Shown piece by piece: positions 44,849 to 56,769 of a stretch of DNA of 64,000 nucleotides (position 1 is its first letter; the number at the start of each line of letters is the position of its first letter). The position numbers and the translations under genes were made by a program. The notes below the pieces were generated by a model. The model worked only from the letters and a program-made list of their open reading frames with translations, was not told the origin of the DNA and made no database searches. The stretch is taken from the NCBI GenBank assembly GCA_030180135.1, contig CM058232.1:91624630-91688629 (forward strand). The letters are read 5' to 3'. The DNA is from Orychophragmus violaceus. Lineage: Eukaryota; Streptophyta; Magnoliopsida; Brassicales; Brassicaceae.

Positions 44849-45823
44849 CGGCGTTGCGTAGGTGTTGGTTAAGTTGTGTTGTTGCAGGTTTTGGAGGTGG
44901 TTGTGGTCAGACCTTGTTTCGTCTTCTTTTCCTCATATTGTAGTAGATATGCTTTCATCGACCCATTTTGCGCTAGCGTCGTTGGTTTTTAGCTTGTCCT
45001 TGATTTAGGTTGGGATTATCATTCGGTTTAGGTTTGGTTTGAAGGGTCTTTCGGCTATTAGTGGTCTATTTGCTTGTTTCTTAGTTTTCTTGGACTGGCT
45101 TGTCTCTGGTTCTCTTCTTTATGTCTTGGATCTCTTCTTTGGGTATGATTATCTTCCTTTGGTTAAGTTTATTATCGATCTTTCATTTTAATTAAGCCAC
45201 TGGAAAATCCGGATCTCTTTGATCATTGGTACGGCTTGTCCGCAATATTTTCTGATTTTGATAGTCTAATTGTCGATTTAAGCTGGTGTTTCAAGTGTTT
45301 GATCTTTTTGAGTTTGTGTATGTCGTTTTATTTTTATGGGAATTGTTGCCAATATTTTCAATTTATGTGGTTGGTATCTGTTATTCAACTTGTTCAACGA
45401 AAGTTTTAGAGAAGCTACCTCCGAGGAAAGTTGATAGGGACAAATGAAAAATGATAAAGCACTTGAAAAGATCTTGAAAGTCCGCCTGGTAGTATAGGAT
45501 CAGGAACACCACACTTTTATCTTGTTTTGGAAAACCTTTATGTATGGTATCGGTATTGAGTCGCAGATATTTGGCCTCGTTTATTTATAATGAGGAAAAA
45601 CTAATAGCTTATGATGATACTATATATATTGTATATGTAATTTTGTCAAATAAAATACTATAAAACATTGTTAAAAAAGAATATGAAATGGCTAATATAC
45701 CATTTAATTACTAAGTGAGATGAGTTTGCAGTTTGTTTTATGTATTAGTTGTCGTATAACTGCTCCTTTCATGTTTTCTCTATCTTGTAATGTAATTTGG
45801 GTTTTTCTTTATTAACTTAGAGA
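44849..45823. other. Interrupted older segment, no intact gene
   Basis: Continues the sequence broken by copia B and the hAT element. GC content is higher up to about 45320, then it becomes A-rich toward 45714. No conserved reading frame. The 16-mer at 45715-45730 nearly repeats 18115-18130, so 18131-45714 minus later insertions (about 1.3 kb) may be a retroposon with an A-rich 3' end. Confidence 0.4.
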
Positions 45824-46989
45824 TAGGCCTGGACGTCCGGGTTAGGCCTGGGCATAAAAACCGGAACCAAAAAACCGAACCGGAACCGATCAAAAATATC
45901 AGTTCGGTTCCGGTTCCGGTTCCGGCCAAAATACCCATTGGGTATTGAGATTGTGGAATTGCGGGTACCGGTTTGGTTCCATATATTACCTGGGAACCGA
46001 TAAGAGGAAACAATTACCCGAATATACATATAAATTTATATATAGTATATGATTTTTAGTATATCGGTATTTTCTTAGTTTTTTTGGGTATATTTTATTT
46101 TATCGGGTAAAATTATTTTTTATATTTTAGATATTTTTTGAAATATTGGGTAATTTTTTATATTTCGGGTATATTTTTGACTTATTGGGTAATTTTGTTT
46201 TATGTTTCGGGTATTTTCTGACATATTGGGTAATTTTTCTTACATTTCGGGTAATTTTGACATATCGGGTATAAAATACCCGAAACCGATAAGAACCGAA
46301 TTTTTTCGGATATATTTCGGTTTTTCAATGTATGTACCCAAACCGACCCGAAACCGATGGGAACCGAACCGTAACCGAACCGAAAAAGTAAATACCCATT
46401 GGATCCTAAACCTCTGTACCCGAAATACCCGGAACCGAACCGAATACCCAATATCCCAGGCCTAGTTCGGGTACCCGTTTTCGGGTTCGGTTTGGGTCTT
46501 TCGGGTTTTTGGTCTAGACATATAAGACCTATTCGGTTATTTTATAATTTTGGTTCGGGTTCGGTTCGGTTCCATTCGGGTTCGGTTCGGGTTCGGGTAC
46601 CCATAAAATCATAAAAAATAAAAATTGGTCAATTTGAACAAAACATTTGTTAAATTAAGACAAATATAGCAAAAAGTTTTGTATATTTCTCTTATTTTGG
46701 GCATTTTAGCTAATTTGGTCTAAAACTAAGAAATATATTTGGGTTTATAATTATAATTTCAGATAATTCTGTTATATTAAGTCTAAATATAATTAATATT
46801 TTAGATATATAATTGTAGTTCGGATATTTCGGATACCCATTCGGTTCTCGGTTCGGGTCGGGTTCGGTTCCAATTCTTCGGGTATAGAGGTTTAGGATCC
46901 ATTCTGGTATTTTGTCGGTTCGGTTCGGATTCAGTTCCTTTTTTTCGGTTCGGGTTCGGTTCGATATTTTGTTTCCGGATTTTTTACCC
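45824..46989. repeat. GGGTTCGG-rich MITE pair, one inside the other
   Basis: The outer element begins TAGGCCTGGACGTCCGGGT at 45824 and resumes at 46465 with GTTCGGGTACCCG, running into the CACTA element at 46989. The sequence is built of degenerate GGTTCGG / CCGAACC words. It is common low-complexity MITE-like sequence in plant genomes. Translations here are strings of G, F, S and N and are not genes. Confidence 0.65.
45843..46464. mobile_element. Inner MITE with perfect 10-bp inverted ends (622 bp)
   Basis: TAGGCCTGGG at the left and CCCAGGCCTA at the right. Removing it joins GTCCGGG to TTCGGGTACCC, restoring the outer element. It is AT-rich inside with repeated TTTCGGGTA words. Confidence 0.65.
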
Positions 46990-47009
46990 ACACTACAAGA
47001 AAACTGCGT

Positions 47010-47215
47010 CATAACCGACGGATTTTCCGACAGAAAATTTGCCGTCGGAAATTCCGACAGTTTACCGACGGATAACCAACGGTAAAAGAGTCATCAGAAT
47101 TCCGTTAGTATTTACCGACGGAAAGACAAACCGTCGGAAATTTCCCGACAGATTCCCGACAGGACACGTAGTCTGTCGATAATCCGACGGTAAGCCGTCT
47201 GTTCCTAAAAATCCT
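47010..47215. repeat. Left subterminal repeat array of the CACTA element
   Basis: Dense CCGACGG/CCGTCGG words in both orientations. In En/Spm such repeats are bound by TNPA, so these are the likely sites for the protein encoded at 54136-56481. Confidence 0.85.
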
Positions 47216-47437
47216 AAAAATCCAGTGGAAGAACTGGCTCGAACACGAGACCTTTGGACAGTTTAACTCGGTTCCCAAACCACTGTGATAGGTTGTGTTA
47301 TTCGTTTATGTAATTCAACGTTAGTTATATATCTTGAAATTAGTATATTATTTTTTTTTTAAACAAATTTTATTTATGAATAATAAAAAAACACTTGTTC
47401 ATTATTAAATATAATAAAAATTACATTATTAAATTTT

Positions 47438-47908
47438 TTAATTGTTATTATTTTGTGATTGGTTCCCGAACCAATCCCCGACGTTTGTCTCCCTCCATTG
47501 GTTGACCATGATGTTCCATTCTCCCGCCGTCCAGTGAAACTCCTGCCAAACAATGAAAACATTGTCTGGAGAGAATGTAAAGTATTCCTAAAAAGAAAAA
47601 AATTAGTTAGTAACTTAAAATTTTAAATTAAAATATTATTTAGGAAAACAAAAATAACTTACCAGAAAATCAATGAACCATGAAGTTTTCAGTGTCGGTA
47701 AGACGTTATAGTACGTCAGGTATCTCCTAGACCAGCGATTCTCGATGATGTCGCTGATTACGGACGGGATGACCGCATTGGATCCAAAGCAAACGGCCTG
47801 ATGAGCTGGACGAGATGGGTCGAGATTTGGCAATGCCTCCCGACCAGGTTCTGCGATCATTTGCAGAATAGTTGTGCGGGCTTCGGCAGAAAGAAAGACG
47901 TAATTCAT
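47438..47908 (-). CDS. Small CACTA gene 1 (TNPA-like module, two exons)
   Basis: Exon 1 runs from 47908 (MNYVFLSAEARTT) to 47663 and exon 2 from 47587 to 47438, joined by a GT-AG intron of 75 bp and ending in NNNN and TAA. About 130 residues, no stops. It contains SVISDIIENRWS, LKTSWFIDFL, then EYFTFSPDNVFIVWQEFH. This pattern (basic helix, W/F-rich core, FTF-P-N...W..FH) recurs in the gene at 53037 and in the TNPA-like gene, so it looks like the DNA-binding module of Transposase_24. The function is inferred only from that likeness. Confidence 0.7.
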
Positions 47909-47984
47909 ATTTGGTTTTGTTGTTTTGTTTTTTGTTGATGGAAAAATGAGGGAAAGTCGGTGGATATATATACAAAAATTTCCG

Positions 47985-48310
47985 ACGGCAATACTGTCGG
48001 AAACCCGTCGGAATCTGGATTTATTACCGAAGGGACAATTACCGAACCGATGCCTTGGTAAGAGAAGAGAGTAAATTCTCTTTTTGACCGTTTACCAAAT
48101 TTCTGACGGATTACCGACGGTTTAGGGATTATCTGTCGGTTTTCTGTCGGTTTTCCCTACCGTCGGTAATCCGTCGGAAATCATTAATATGACCGTTGGG
48201 CCGACATAGCCGTTATATAGTACTGCTGGGCTGACAAAATTTCCAACGGAATGCCGATGCTAACGGCTAGTTCCGTCGGTTTCCCCTCGGTTTTCCGTCG
48301 GAATATTTCC
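47985..48310. repeat. Internal CCGTCGG repeat array, left
   Basis: Terminal-repeat-like words (CCGTCGG, TCCGACGG and variants) between small gene 1 and the transposase start. It probably overlaps the promoters of both divergent genes. Confidence 0.75.
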
Positions 48311-48345
48311 ATTATATACCAAGCATTCCTCCCTTCTTCTCTACA

Positions 48346-48348
<3 letters not shown>

Positions 48349-48428
<80 letters not shown>
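48349..48428 (+). repeat. (CT)40 microsatellite in the transposase 5' UTR
   Basis: Eighty bases of uninterrupted CT, twelve bases before the transposase ATG. A TATATA word lies at about 48313-48318. Plant CT/GA runs are known BPC-protein sites; a role here is inference. Confidence 0.9.
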
Positions 48429-48431
<3 letters not shown>

Positions 48432-48440
48432 GAGATCAAA

Positions 48441-51400
48441 ATGTCTTCGTCTAATTATTTCAGATCTTGGATGGACGGACCGAGGGTTGATGAGACGACG
48501 GATTTAGTGTATAAACCATATGCACTCGGTATTGTGGAATTCATGACGATGGCTTGCAATCAACCTCATACGCAGAAAACCGGTAAGATGAAATTCCCAT
48601 GTACCCACTGTCGAAATGTTAGAAATCCTACGATTGGCGAGGTATGGCATGACTTGTACTCAGTCGGGTTTATGGCTGGTTATAATATTTGGTATCTTCA
48701 CGGGGAAACATTTGATGACGCAAGTAGTAGTAGAGATCCTTTCGGTAGTACTAGTACGCGGGAACCTATTGGTAGTACTAGCAAACATTATAATATCGCG
48801 GATGAAGATGTTGGTGTAGGTACCGTTCAGATGGTTAATGATGCATTTAGAGAAACTATACAAGAAGTAGGTGAATATCAAATTCCTAGAGTAGAGGAGG
48901 AACCTAATGTAGAAACTAGGAGATTTTTTGATATGTTAGATGCAGCGAAGCGTCCGCTTTATGATGGTTGCAAAGACGGACATTCGCCATTATCATCTGC
49001 AACTAGACTAATGGGAATAAAGATGGACTATAATTTGGCGGAGCCATGTGTGGATGCTTTTTGCGAATTCCTAAAAGATGTTCTTCCTAAAGATAACCTT
49101 GCCCCAGGTTCATACAACGAGGTCGAGAAACTTGTTAAAGGGCTTGGATTACCATATCAGATAATAGATGTGTGCATCGACAACTGTATGATATATTGGC
49201 GAGAAGACGACCGATTGGAATGTAAGTTCTGTAAGAAACCGCTGTTTGAGGATACAAGGGGAAGAGCTATGGTTCCATTTAAGAGAATGTGGTATATGCC
49301 GTTAACCGATAGGCTGAGGCGCTTATACCAATCAGAGCAAACTGCAGGGGAAATGAGATGGCATGCTGAGCATATAAGAGGAGCAGAGATTGCACATCCG
49401 TCTGATGCTGAAGTGTGGCGACATTTTCAGAGTGTATATCCAGATTTTGCATACGATCCACGTAACGTATACCTCGGATTATGCACAGATGGTTTCAACC
49501 CGTTTGGAAGGCATGAGAGACCATATTCGTTGTGGCCAGTTATTTTAACTCCTTACAACCTACCGTCATCTATGTGTATGCGGCGAGAATTTCTTTTCCT
49601 GTCCGTACTCGTTCCCGGTCCAGAGCATCCTAGAAGATCACTTGATGTATTCTTGCAGCCATTGATACATGAGTTGCAAATGTTATGGTTGCCCGGTGTT
49701 GTAGCCTATGATGTATCATGCAAGGAAATGTTTTTGATGAGGTCGGCATTAATGTGGACCATAAGCGATTTTCCGGCTTATGGTATGTTATCCGGATGGA
49801 CAACGCATGGAAGGTTAGCATGTCCTTATTGTCAAGAAAAGACCGATGCATTTCAGTTGAAGCACGGACGCAAATCGTGTTGGTTTGATTGTCATAGGAT
49901 ATTTCTACCGCAAGATCATCCATATCGGAAAAACGCTAAACTTTTTACAAAGAAGAGGAAAGTGTTTGATGATTCTATTCTCCAAGACAGTGGGTCGTCT
50001 ACTTTGGTTTTCTTAGAAGGATTTGGTGCATTAAGAACTCGTGAATGTGGTGGTGAAGGTCATGAGAATGTATATGGAGCTGGTGTAGTCCACAACTGGC
50101 ACAAGATGAGCATCTTCTGGGATTTACCATATTGGAAGGATCAGCTACTTAGGCATAATCTTGATGTCATGCACATTGAAAAAAATTTCTTTGATAACAT
50201 CATGAACACCTTTCTCAACGTGCAAGGAAAGACGAAAGATAATGTGAAGTAGAGCTTGACTTGCCTGAAATTTGTAATCTGCCTGAACTTCATATTCAGA
50301 AGAACGGTAAACCTCCAATTCCAGCATACTGGGTAGATCAGAAATCAAAGGTAGAGTTTTTCGAGTGGATTGCGCGACGAGTTAAATTCCCTGACGCTTA
50401 CGCATCTAACTTGCGTAATTGTGTGGACACTGATGGGGATAAGTTTATCGGGATGAAGAGTCATGATTGTCATGTGGTGATGCAACGACTACTTCCGTTT
50501 GCATTTGCTCATCTACTCCCCAAAGCTGTTCATAAAGCAACTGCCGCGGTAGGTGCTTTTTTCAGGGATATATGCACGAGATCTCTTACAGCAGACGGGA
50601 TTCGATGTTTAGAGGATAACATTCCTAAAATCCTGTGCAATCTAGAGAAGATATTTCCACCGTCGTTCTTTGATGTTATGGAGCATTTACCCATTCATCT
50701 CCCGGGAGAAGCTAGGCTAGGTGGTCCGGTACAATATCGGTGGATGTATCCCTTTGAGCGATACATGTTCCACCTTAAGAAGAAGGTTAAGAACCCATCT
50801 AAAGTTGAGGGTTCAGTTGCTGCTTAGTACCACAATGAGGAAGCGGCGACATTTTCCGGATATTATTTTCCTTCACAAATACGCACAAAGAGTCGGCGCC
50901 CGGCTAGGAACGATGATAGAGGCGAGAGAAAAATTTATTCGTCAGTGGTACCAAGTATTTTTCAACAAGTTGGTCGGTTAAGCGGTAAAGTTGGAAATCG
51001 ACAACTGTCGACCGAAGAGGATGCACACCTTCAAAAATATATTATGAACAACTGCGAGGAATTATTTGAGTACGAGAGGTATGTATAGTTTATTTTGTTC
51101 AAAACCTTACATTTATAATACCTACTAATATTTTTTATGTCCTTGGTGGATTTTTGTAGGTTATAAATGGAGTCACTAAAACTTCAACATCCCGAATTGT
51201 CCGAGGAACATTGTGAACAGTGGAAAGACACGTACTTTTGCGCTTGGTTACAATATTATGTGAGTTTTTGACATTAGATCACCCAAAATCCAATAAATTT
51301 GTTCATTTATTAAAACGTTTTACATGTTATCTATTTAGGTGAGAACCGAAGTCAAATATGGTCGCACACCGGAAGATTGGTTAATAGACATACTCAACAG

Positions 51401-52106
51401 CCTCCACTACAACACAGAGTCTTATCCACGATATTGCACGAGGGGATGTGCTTTCAAAGTGCATAAGGAAGGGTCCTCTAGAACAACGGCCGACCACGGA
51501 GTTTCATCTACATCCGACGAAGTTGTGTATTTCTTAAAGAAATACTTGAAGTGAAATACATAGGAAAGCTCGGCATGAGATGCGTGGTTTTTCTATGTGA
51601 TTGGTACAACCCTATTATCGGGAAAGGTGTATCAATAGATGAGTTTGGTGTGACGTCTATACATTCGAGTAGAAAGCTGCAAAAATATGACCCGTTCATT
51701 ATTGCATCTCAAGCAGATCAGGTAAGTACTTTTGTTTTAACCTTCATGTATTTCTCATGTTTCTATTATATTTTCATCGAAGTGTAAGCTAATTTCATCT
51801 TCATAATTTTAGGTGAGTTACATCCCTTATCCTCGGCTAACATACAAGAACGATCCATGGGTCACAGTTACAAAAATTTACCCACGAGGAAGAGTTCAAG
51901 GGGTTGAACTACAAGAACCACTACAAACTAGGCAAAGTGATTACATAGCTCCGGTTGAAGAATCTCTTGAGGTTAATCTTGTCGTCGATTTTAGTCATTT
52001 CGGGAATGTTGTTCTCCAATCAGATTCCGAAGAGGAGAGAGGTGAATTTGACGACGACGAAGATTTGATTTCAACTGATTACGATTCAGAAAGCGATTCA
52101 GACTAA
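48441..52106 (+). pseudogene. CACTA transposase (TNPD / tnp2 type), lightly damaged
   Basis: Catalyses excision and insertion. ATG at 48441. The transposase-associated domain lies at residues 1-90 (WMDGPR, FPCTHCRNV, WYLHGE). The tnp2 domain follows (LLPKDNLAPGSY-like region, CKFCKKP, RLRRLYQSEQTAGEMRWHAE, YDVSCKEMFLMRSALMWTI, HNLDVMHIEKNFFDNI). DUF4218-type sequence comes after a frameshift at about 50250 (LLPFAFAHLLP, GPVQYRWMYPFERYM), then a TAG at 50825. Exons at 51160-51259, 51339-51721 and 51813-52106 carry the DUF4216 region (YNPIIGKG, DPFIIASQADQ, SYIPYPRL) and an acidic tail. A second frameshift is near 51530 and a TAA near 51163. Introns have GT-AG borders. Confidence 0.92.
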
Positions 52107-53036
52107 AGTGTATTTGAATATATGTTTTCAAATATTTAAAAACTAACCAATCATTCCAACTTTTTGTTCATTAGTTGTAGTTATAAACTTTATTTTACCC
52201 ATAACTAGAATGAAAGTTAAGATCCATAATAAAATTTGTAGATGAGGATAGATATGCTATCATTAAGAAATAAAAGTTTCAAGGAAACAATAACGTCACA
52301 ACTAGCTCATATGGTCCTCAATCCACTTTAATAAACACTAAGTCGCGCGTTCGAGCACTAGCGGCAACATTTTGGAAAGTTAGTCGACGGAATTTCCGAT
52401 GGCTTTCCGACAGGAGACCACGGCCGTCGGTAATCCGTCGGTAATTTCTGACGGATATACGACAGGAGAATTTTTTAGGGTTTAGGGTTTCAAACCCTAA
52501 ATTCTGTTATTGAGATGACTATTGGAAGCTAGTACTTGTGAGTATATTAAGAATGATTGACCTCAATAATCACAAAACCAATGGTATATGTTATTTCATG
52601 ATTACAATGTTTGACGGCCGAAATAACTTCTTAATATCCAATGTCGTTTATGGATAGAATGTACGGATCTTAATATCAACTGACCGATTACACATTTAAT
52701 ACTACACAAGACATTAGATCGCAGATATAGTGAATAACATGTTATATTCTGATATAGGGATTAAATGATTCACAAACCCTAACCCCTAAACAAACCCTAA
52801 ACCTATTCTGTCGGTTTTCTCTCGGAAATTTCTGACGGATTTCCGACAGAAATCTTAATAACCGTCGTAAATCCGTTGGAAACCAGTCAAAGGCTGCAAT
52901 TACGCAGGCCTATTAGCTATGACTCTTCACTGTGTGTTTCATGGAAACGTCTCGTCGAGCAATTTCCGACGGAAAATTTTGTATAAAAGTGTTACCATTC
53001 TTTCCATTTTTTCCACAACCTTCGACATTACCAAAA
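52107..53036. other. CACTA internal spacer with repeat words and small-gene leader
   Basis: No gene. CCGTCGG-type words cluster at 52385-52460 and 52808-52975. A telomere-like TTTAGGG pair at 52478-52490 is too short to matter. The second cluster runs into the leader of small gene 2. Confidence 0.65.
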
Positions 53037-53586
53037 ATGAATTTTGTCTATATGTCCCCTCATAACCGCGATTCTTATTTGCGGAAAATTCGTAAGCGGG
53101 GTCGGGAACATCTTCCCGTTCTTAGCCCGTCCCGAGAAAACCGTTCTATTTGGTTCGGTTACCATGCAAGCATCTTGTACGCCATCAACGAAACCATCGA
53201 GAATCATTGGTCGGGGAGTCATGTCATGTACTATGCGGTTCCCGACGACCTTAAAGCTAAATGGTTCAAACATTTTCTGGTAGGTTGTTACTATTTTTAG
53301 TAATTAATTGTAATTAAAGCCACCTTGATTTTATAACATTGTATTATCATGACAGGATCACTTTACATTTGCTCCTGAAAACCTCTTAAACGTATGGAGT
53401 GAATTCCATAAAACCGCTCGGCGAGTTTTCCAGACGAAAATGTCCCTGTTGAAGTCACTATGGGAAACTGACAAAGATAAACCGGAATGGATTCCTACAC
53501 GGTCCTGGAGACGTATGATCCGCCAGTGGAGACAGACGGATGCAAGGAATTGTTTCGATAACCAGTTTCCGAATTATTATAACTGA
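53037..53586 (+). CDS. Small CACTA gene 2 (TNPA-like module, two exons)
   Basis: ATG at 53037 (MNFVYMSPHNRDS). An ATG 35 codons upstream is also in frame, but 53037 aligns with the start of small gene 1. Exon 1 ends at 53279, the intron is 53280-53355 with GT-AG borders, and exon 2 ends at 53586. About 157 residues, no stops. SILYAINETIENHWS, LKAKWFKHFL and HFTFAPENLLNVWSEFH align block by block with small gene 1, which lies on the opposite strand at the other side of the transposase. A basic tail (WRRMIRQWRQTD) suggests nucleic-acid binding. Confidence 0.72.
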
Positions 53587-53817
53587 ACTAAATAAAATGT
53601 AACCCTTTAAATAAAAATGTAACGCTTTAAATTAAAATGTAATGCTTTTTTCAATTATGTATTATTTAATGTTGGTTTTCAAAATAATTAAATATCCTCA
53701 TATAATTATAGTTGTTATGAAATTACAATTTGTAACATATGGCATATTGGTTAAGGTTCCACACACATATCTCAAAGGTCTCAGGTTCGAAACCTTCTAA
53801 TCCCATTTTTAATTAAC

Positions 53818-53995
53818 CGACGGATTTCCGACGGCAGATAATAATCCGTCGGAAATCCATCGGATTCTGAATTTTTACAAATAATTTCGTTTTTGCGCCC
53901 AACCGTTTTCATTTAACCGCCAAATAATTGGACCGCCTAGGAACCGACGGATTTCTGACGGATCATTAATTGCCGTCGGAAATCTGTCGGTTCCT
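53818..53995. repeat. Internal CCGTCGG repeat array, right
   Basis: Terminal-repeat-like words between small gene 2 and the TNPA-like gene, just upstream of its 5' UTR. Confidence 0.75.
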
Positions 53996-54135
53996 AGGCG
54001 AATTTATCGATTAAACTTCTTCTTCCTCCTCATTTCTTCTGCGATTTCTCTCTCTCTCCACCGCGAAACTCCGTCTTCTCTCTACGATTTCTCGACGATT
54101 CCGGCCACCGCTCTACATTTCCGACCGCCCAAACC

Positions 54136-56481
54136 ATGAATAACTTGTAAGCTCCCTTTCTAACCGATCAAAAACGAAAATTTAGGATTTTTAGGTTGTT
54201 AGAAGTTTGGATTTAGGTTCCATGTAGTGAATTAGGTGTGTTAGATCTTAGTTAGGGTGTTGGTTGATGAATGATTTTGTTTTTTTAGGTAGATGTGCAT
54301 AAAATTTTTTTTTATTTTCCATAATTCCATTTTCATATACAAGTAATTTTTTTTTTAATCTAAATTTAGTTTTAAAACGTTTTTTATGATTTTCATAATA
54401 GTAAAAACGTTTTACAAATTATTTGAAAACGTTTTTGGATTTTTAAGTATTTTATTATAATTACAAAAACGTTTTTGTTTATATTAAAACCTTTAATTTA
54501 ATTTTTTAAAAATTTGGGATTTAAAAAACGTTTAATATATATTTTAAAAACGTTTTTGCATTTTTATGAATTTTATACTAATTATGAAAATGTTTTTAGT
54601 TTTAAAACTTTAATTAAAGTTTTAAAAAAAAAATTGGAATAAAAACTGTTATTTTATATTTTTTAAACCGTTTTGGTATTTTTAAGATTTTTATAGTGAT
54701 TATGATAACATTTTTAAGTTTTTAAAAATTATATTAAATTTTTATAAATATTTAGGATTTACAAAACCGTTTTTGGGATTTATAAAACATTTAGTATATT
54801 TTTAAAAACGTTTTTATATTTATAAGTATTTTTTACTAATTATAAAAAGGCTTGTATATTTTAAAATGTTTTATTACAGTTTTTACTTTTTTATGAAATA
54901 AGAACTTCATTTACATGTATTATAGGGATTACGGAGATTTCGAGGAGTTCTTGTCCCAGACCGATGGGTTGCTGCCGGGGAGCACTTCTCATCCTCCTGT
55001 GGCAACGACTTCGCAGCCTCAGCCTCAGCATGTTCCGACGGGATTGCCACCTCCATGCCGATCTCGGTCGACTCAGGTTAGACGGACGCAGTCGATACCG
55101 CAGCAGTCTACCCCTGCAGGCAGCAACTCTATGTCCCATGTCTCGGCAACCCCGGACGACGATGCCCCGGCGACGATTGCACCGGAGATAGAGTTGTTGG
55201 CCGAACAGCCAGGGCGGGAGACGTTGAAACGTCTCCATCCGGATCCGTTTAACAACCCGGGAACGTATTGGTAAGTTGTTTTTGACATTAACAATTATAT
55301 TTTTTTTAAAATGTAATTGTTAGACGTTTGTTTAATTGACATAGTTTTTAATTAACTTGTTACAGGCTCAATATCATATCTTCAAAGATCACCAAGTGTA
55401 TTTTAGGGATGATGTGTAGCATGCTCCGTCATCCGTACCCGCAGTACACGAAGATGCCCAGGTCCGAGCAGCATAACTGGTTACGAGCATTTGCGGTATG
55501 TACACCTTTATTTTGTTTCTATCGAGCTTTTTTTTTTAATCTATGCTAACAATATTTTTTTTTTTTTTAAAGCAAGAGTACAATTGGGACAGGAACCATA
55601 CAACCATCGTGGAGAAGGCTTTCCACAAGAAGGCACGGTCCCACTACACTCACGTCCTCAACGAGTGGAAGCAGAAGTGGGTCGTAGCGGAAGACCCGAA
55701 GGGAGTGAACCCAACGCTGCTTAAAGGGTTCATCCGCCACTGGTCCAAGCCCACTACAGCAGCAGATTCTTCGACGCATTCCCAAAACCGTAAGAGTGAG
55801 AGAAACGGTTTGGGAATGGCGACTCATAACGCGGGAGCTAAAAGCACTGCACAGCGAAAAATTGAATTTGTAAGTATTGGTTTTATTCATCAATGTTATT
55901 GATTCTATTCGGCTAACCGTTTTTAAAATGTGCAGAAACAAAGAACAGGAAAGGATCCAACTTTTGTTGAGCTCACTAAGGAGGGCCACACTAACAAGTT
56001 TACCGGCCAGATCCACATTCCCCCGCTCGGAGAATCGTCGAATCAGCAAAGAGGCGGGTTGACGAGGTTCAGACGCAATTTTCCGAGGAAGTCGGTTCAA
56101 CGGAGGAGGTACCGTCACAAAGGATCAACGACATCTTTCTTGAGGTAAGTTTGTCTGTTTATCTAAAATTTACATGAAACTCTTGATTACTTGAATTGTT
56201 TAACTAATATTTGTTAGTATACTTTACAGGAAACGCAGCGCAGGAAGGGCCGTGTTTTCGGTTTAGGAAACATGGGGGAAGTCTCGACTCCGCATTCCCG
56301 CTTCCGACCTGAGAGCGACGTCTTCGCCGAAGCTCTGCGCAAGAAAGACGTGGAAATTGCAGCTCTGAAGGTGAGCTTTGAAGCTCGAATGCGAGAGGAG
56401 AGGGAGGAAAATGAAAGAAAGATGGCGGCGATGCAAACACGGATCATGAACTACATCCGGTTTGGCGGACCTCCTCCATGA
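54136..56481 (+). pseudogene. CACTA TNPA-like gene (Transposase_24), six exons, one frameshift
   Basis: Likely the subterminal-repeat-binding protein. Exon 1 is only 11 bases (54136-54146). The others are 54926-55270, 55366-55495, 55573-55869, 55936-56144 and 56230-56481, all with GT-AG borders and consistent phase. The N-terminus is acidic (DYGDFEEF), then a proline/serine/glutamine-rich linker. The Transposase_24 core follows (HPYPQYTKMPRSEQHNWLRA, EYNWDRNHTTIVEKAFHKKA, GFIRHWSKP, KSTAQRKIEF). The C-terminal coiled coil reads ALRKKDVEIAALKVSFEAR, ending GGPPP. A one-base shift near 56045 breaks the frame in exon 5. The first intron is 779 bp and AT-rich. Confidence 0.85.
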
Positions 56482-56769
56482 GAAGGATCGGACGGGACTG
56501 ACCGTGTAGCGGAACCGGGAGTGGGAACGGGAGCGGGAACAGGAGCATCAGGAACGGGGACAGAATCGGTTGAGGGGTTGGGTACGGGACTGGGACACGT
56601 TGGGGATCCAAATCCCATGTAATTTTAATAAATACTTTTTTAATTAATAAAATTAATAAATAAATTAAAAATAATTCATATATAATATTATTTAATAAAT
56701 AATTTATTACAATAATTTATTACAATAATTTATATATAAATTTTTTTTTTTTTAAAATTATTTTTAAAA
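56482..56769. other. 3' end of the CACTA coding region and AT-rich spacer
   Basis: A short GGRACGGG-rich stretch (56500-56610) follows the stop and looks like a remnant of Gly/Thr-rich coding sequence. AT-rich sequence then leads to the right repeat array. Confidence 0.5.

Noticed and set aside
46200..46614. Frames encoding G/F/S/N-rich peptides on both strands
   Set aside because: Products of GGGTTCGG low-complexity MITE sequence.
52478..52490. Telomere-like TTTAGGG words
   Set aside because: Only two units. Likely a chance telobox or promoter motif, not interstitial telomere.
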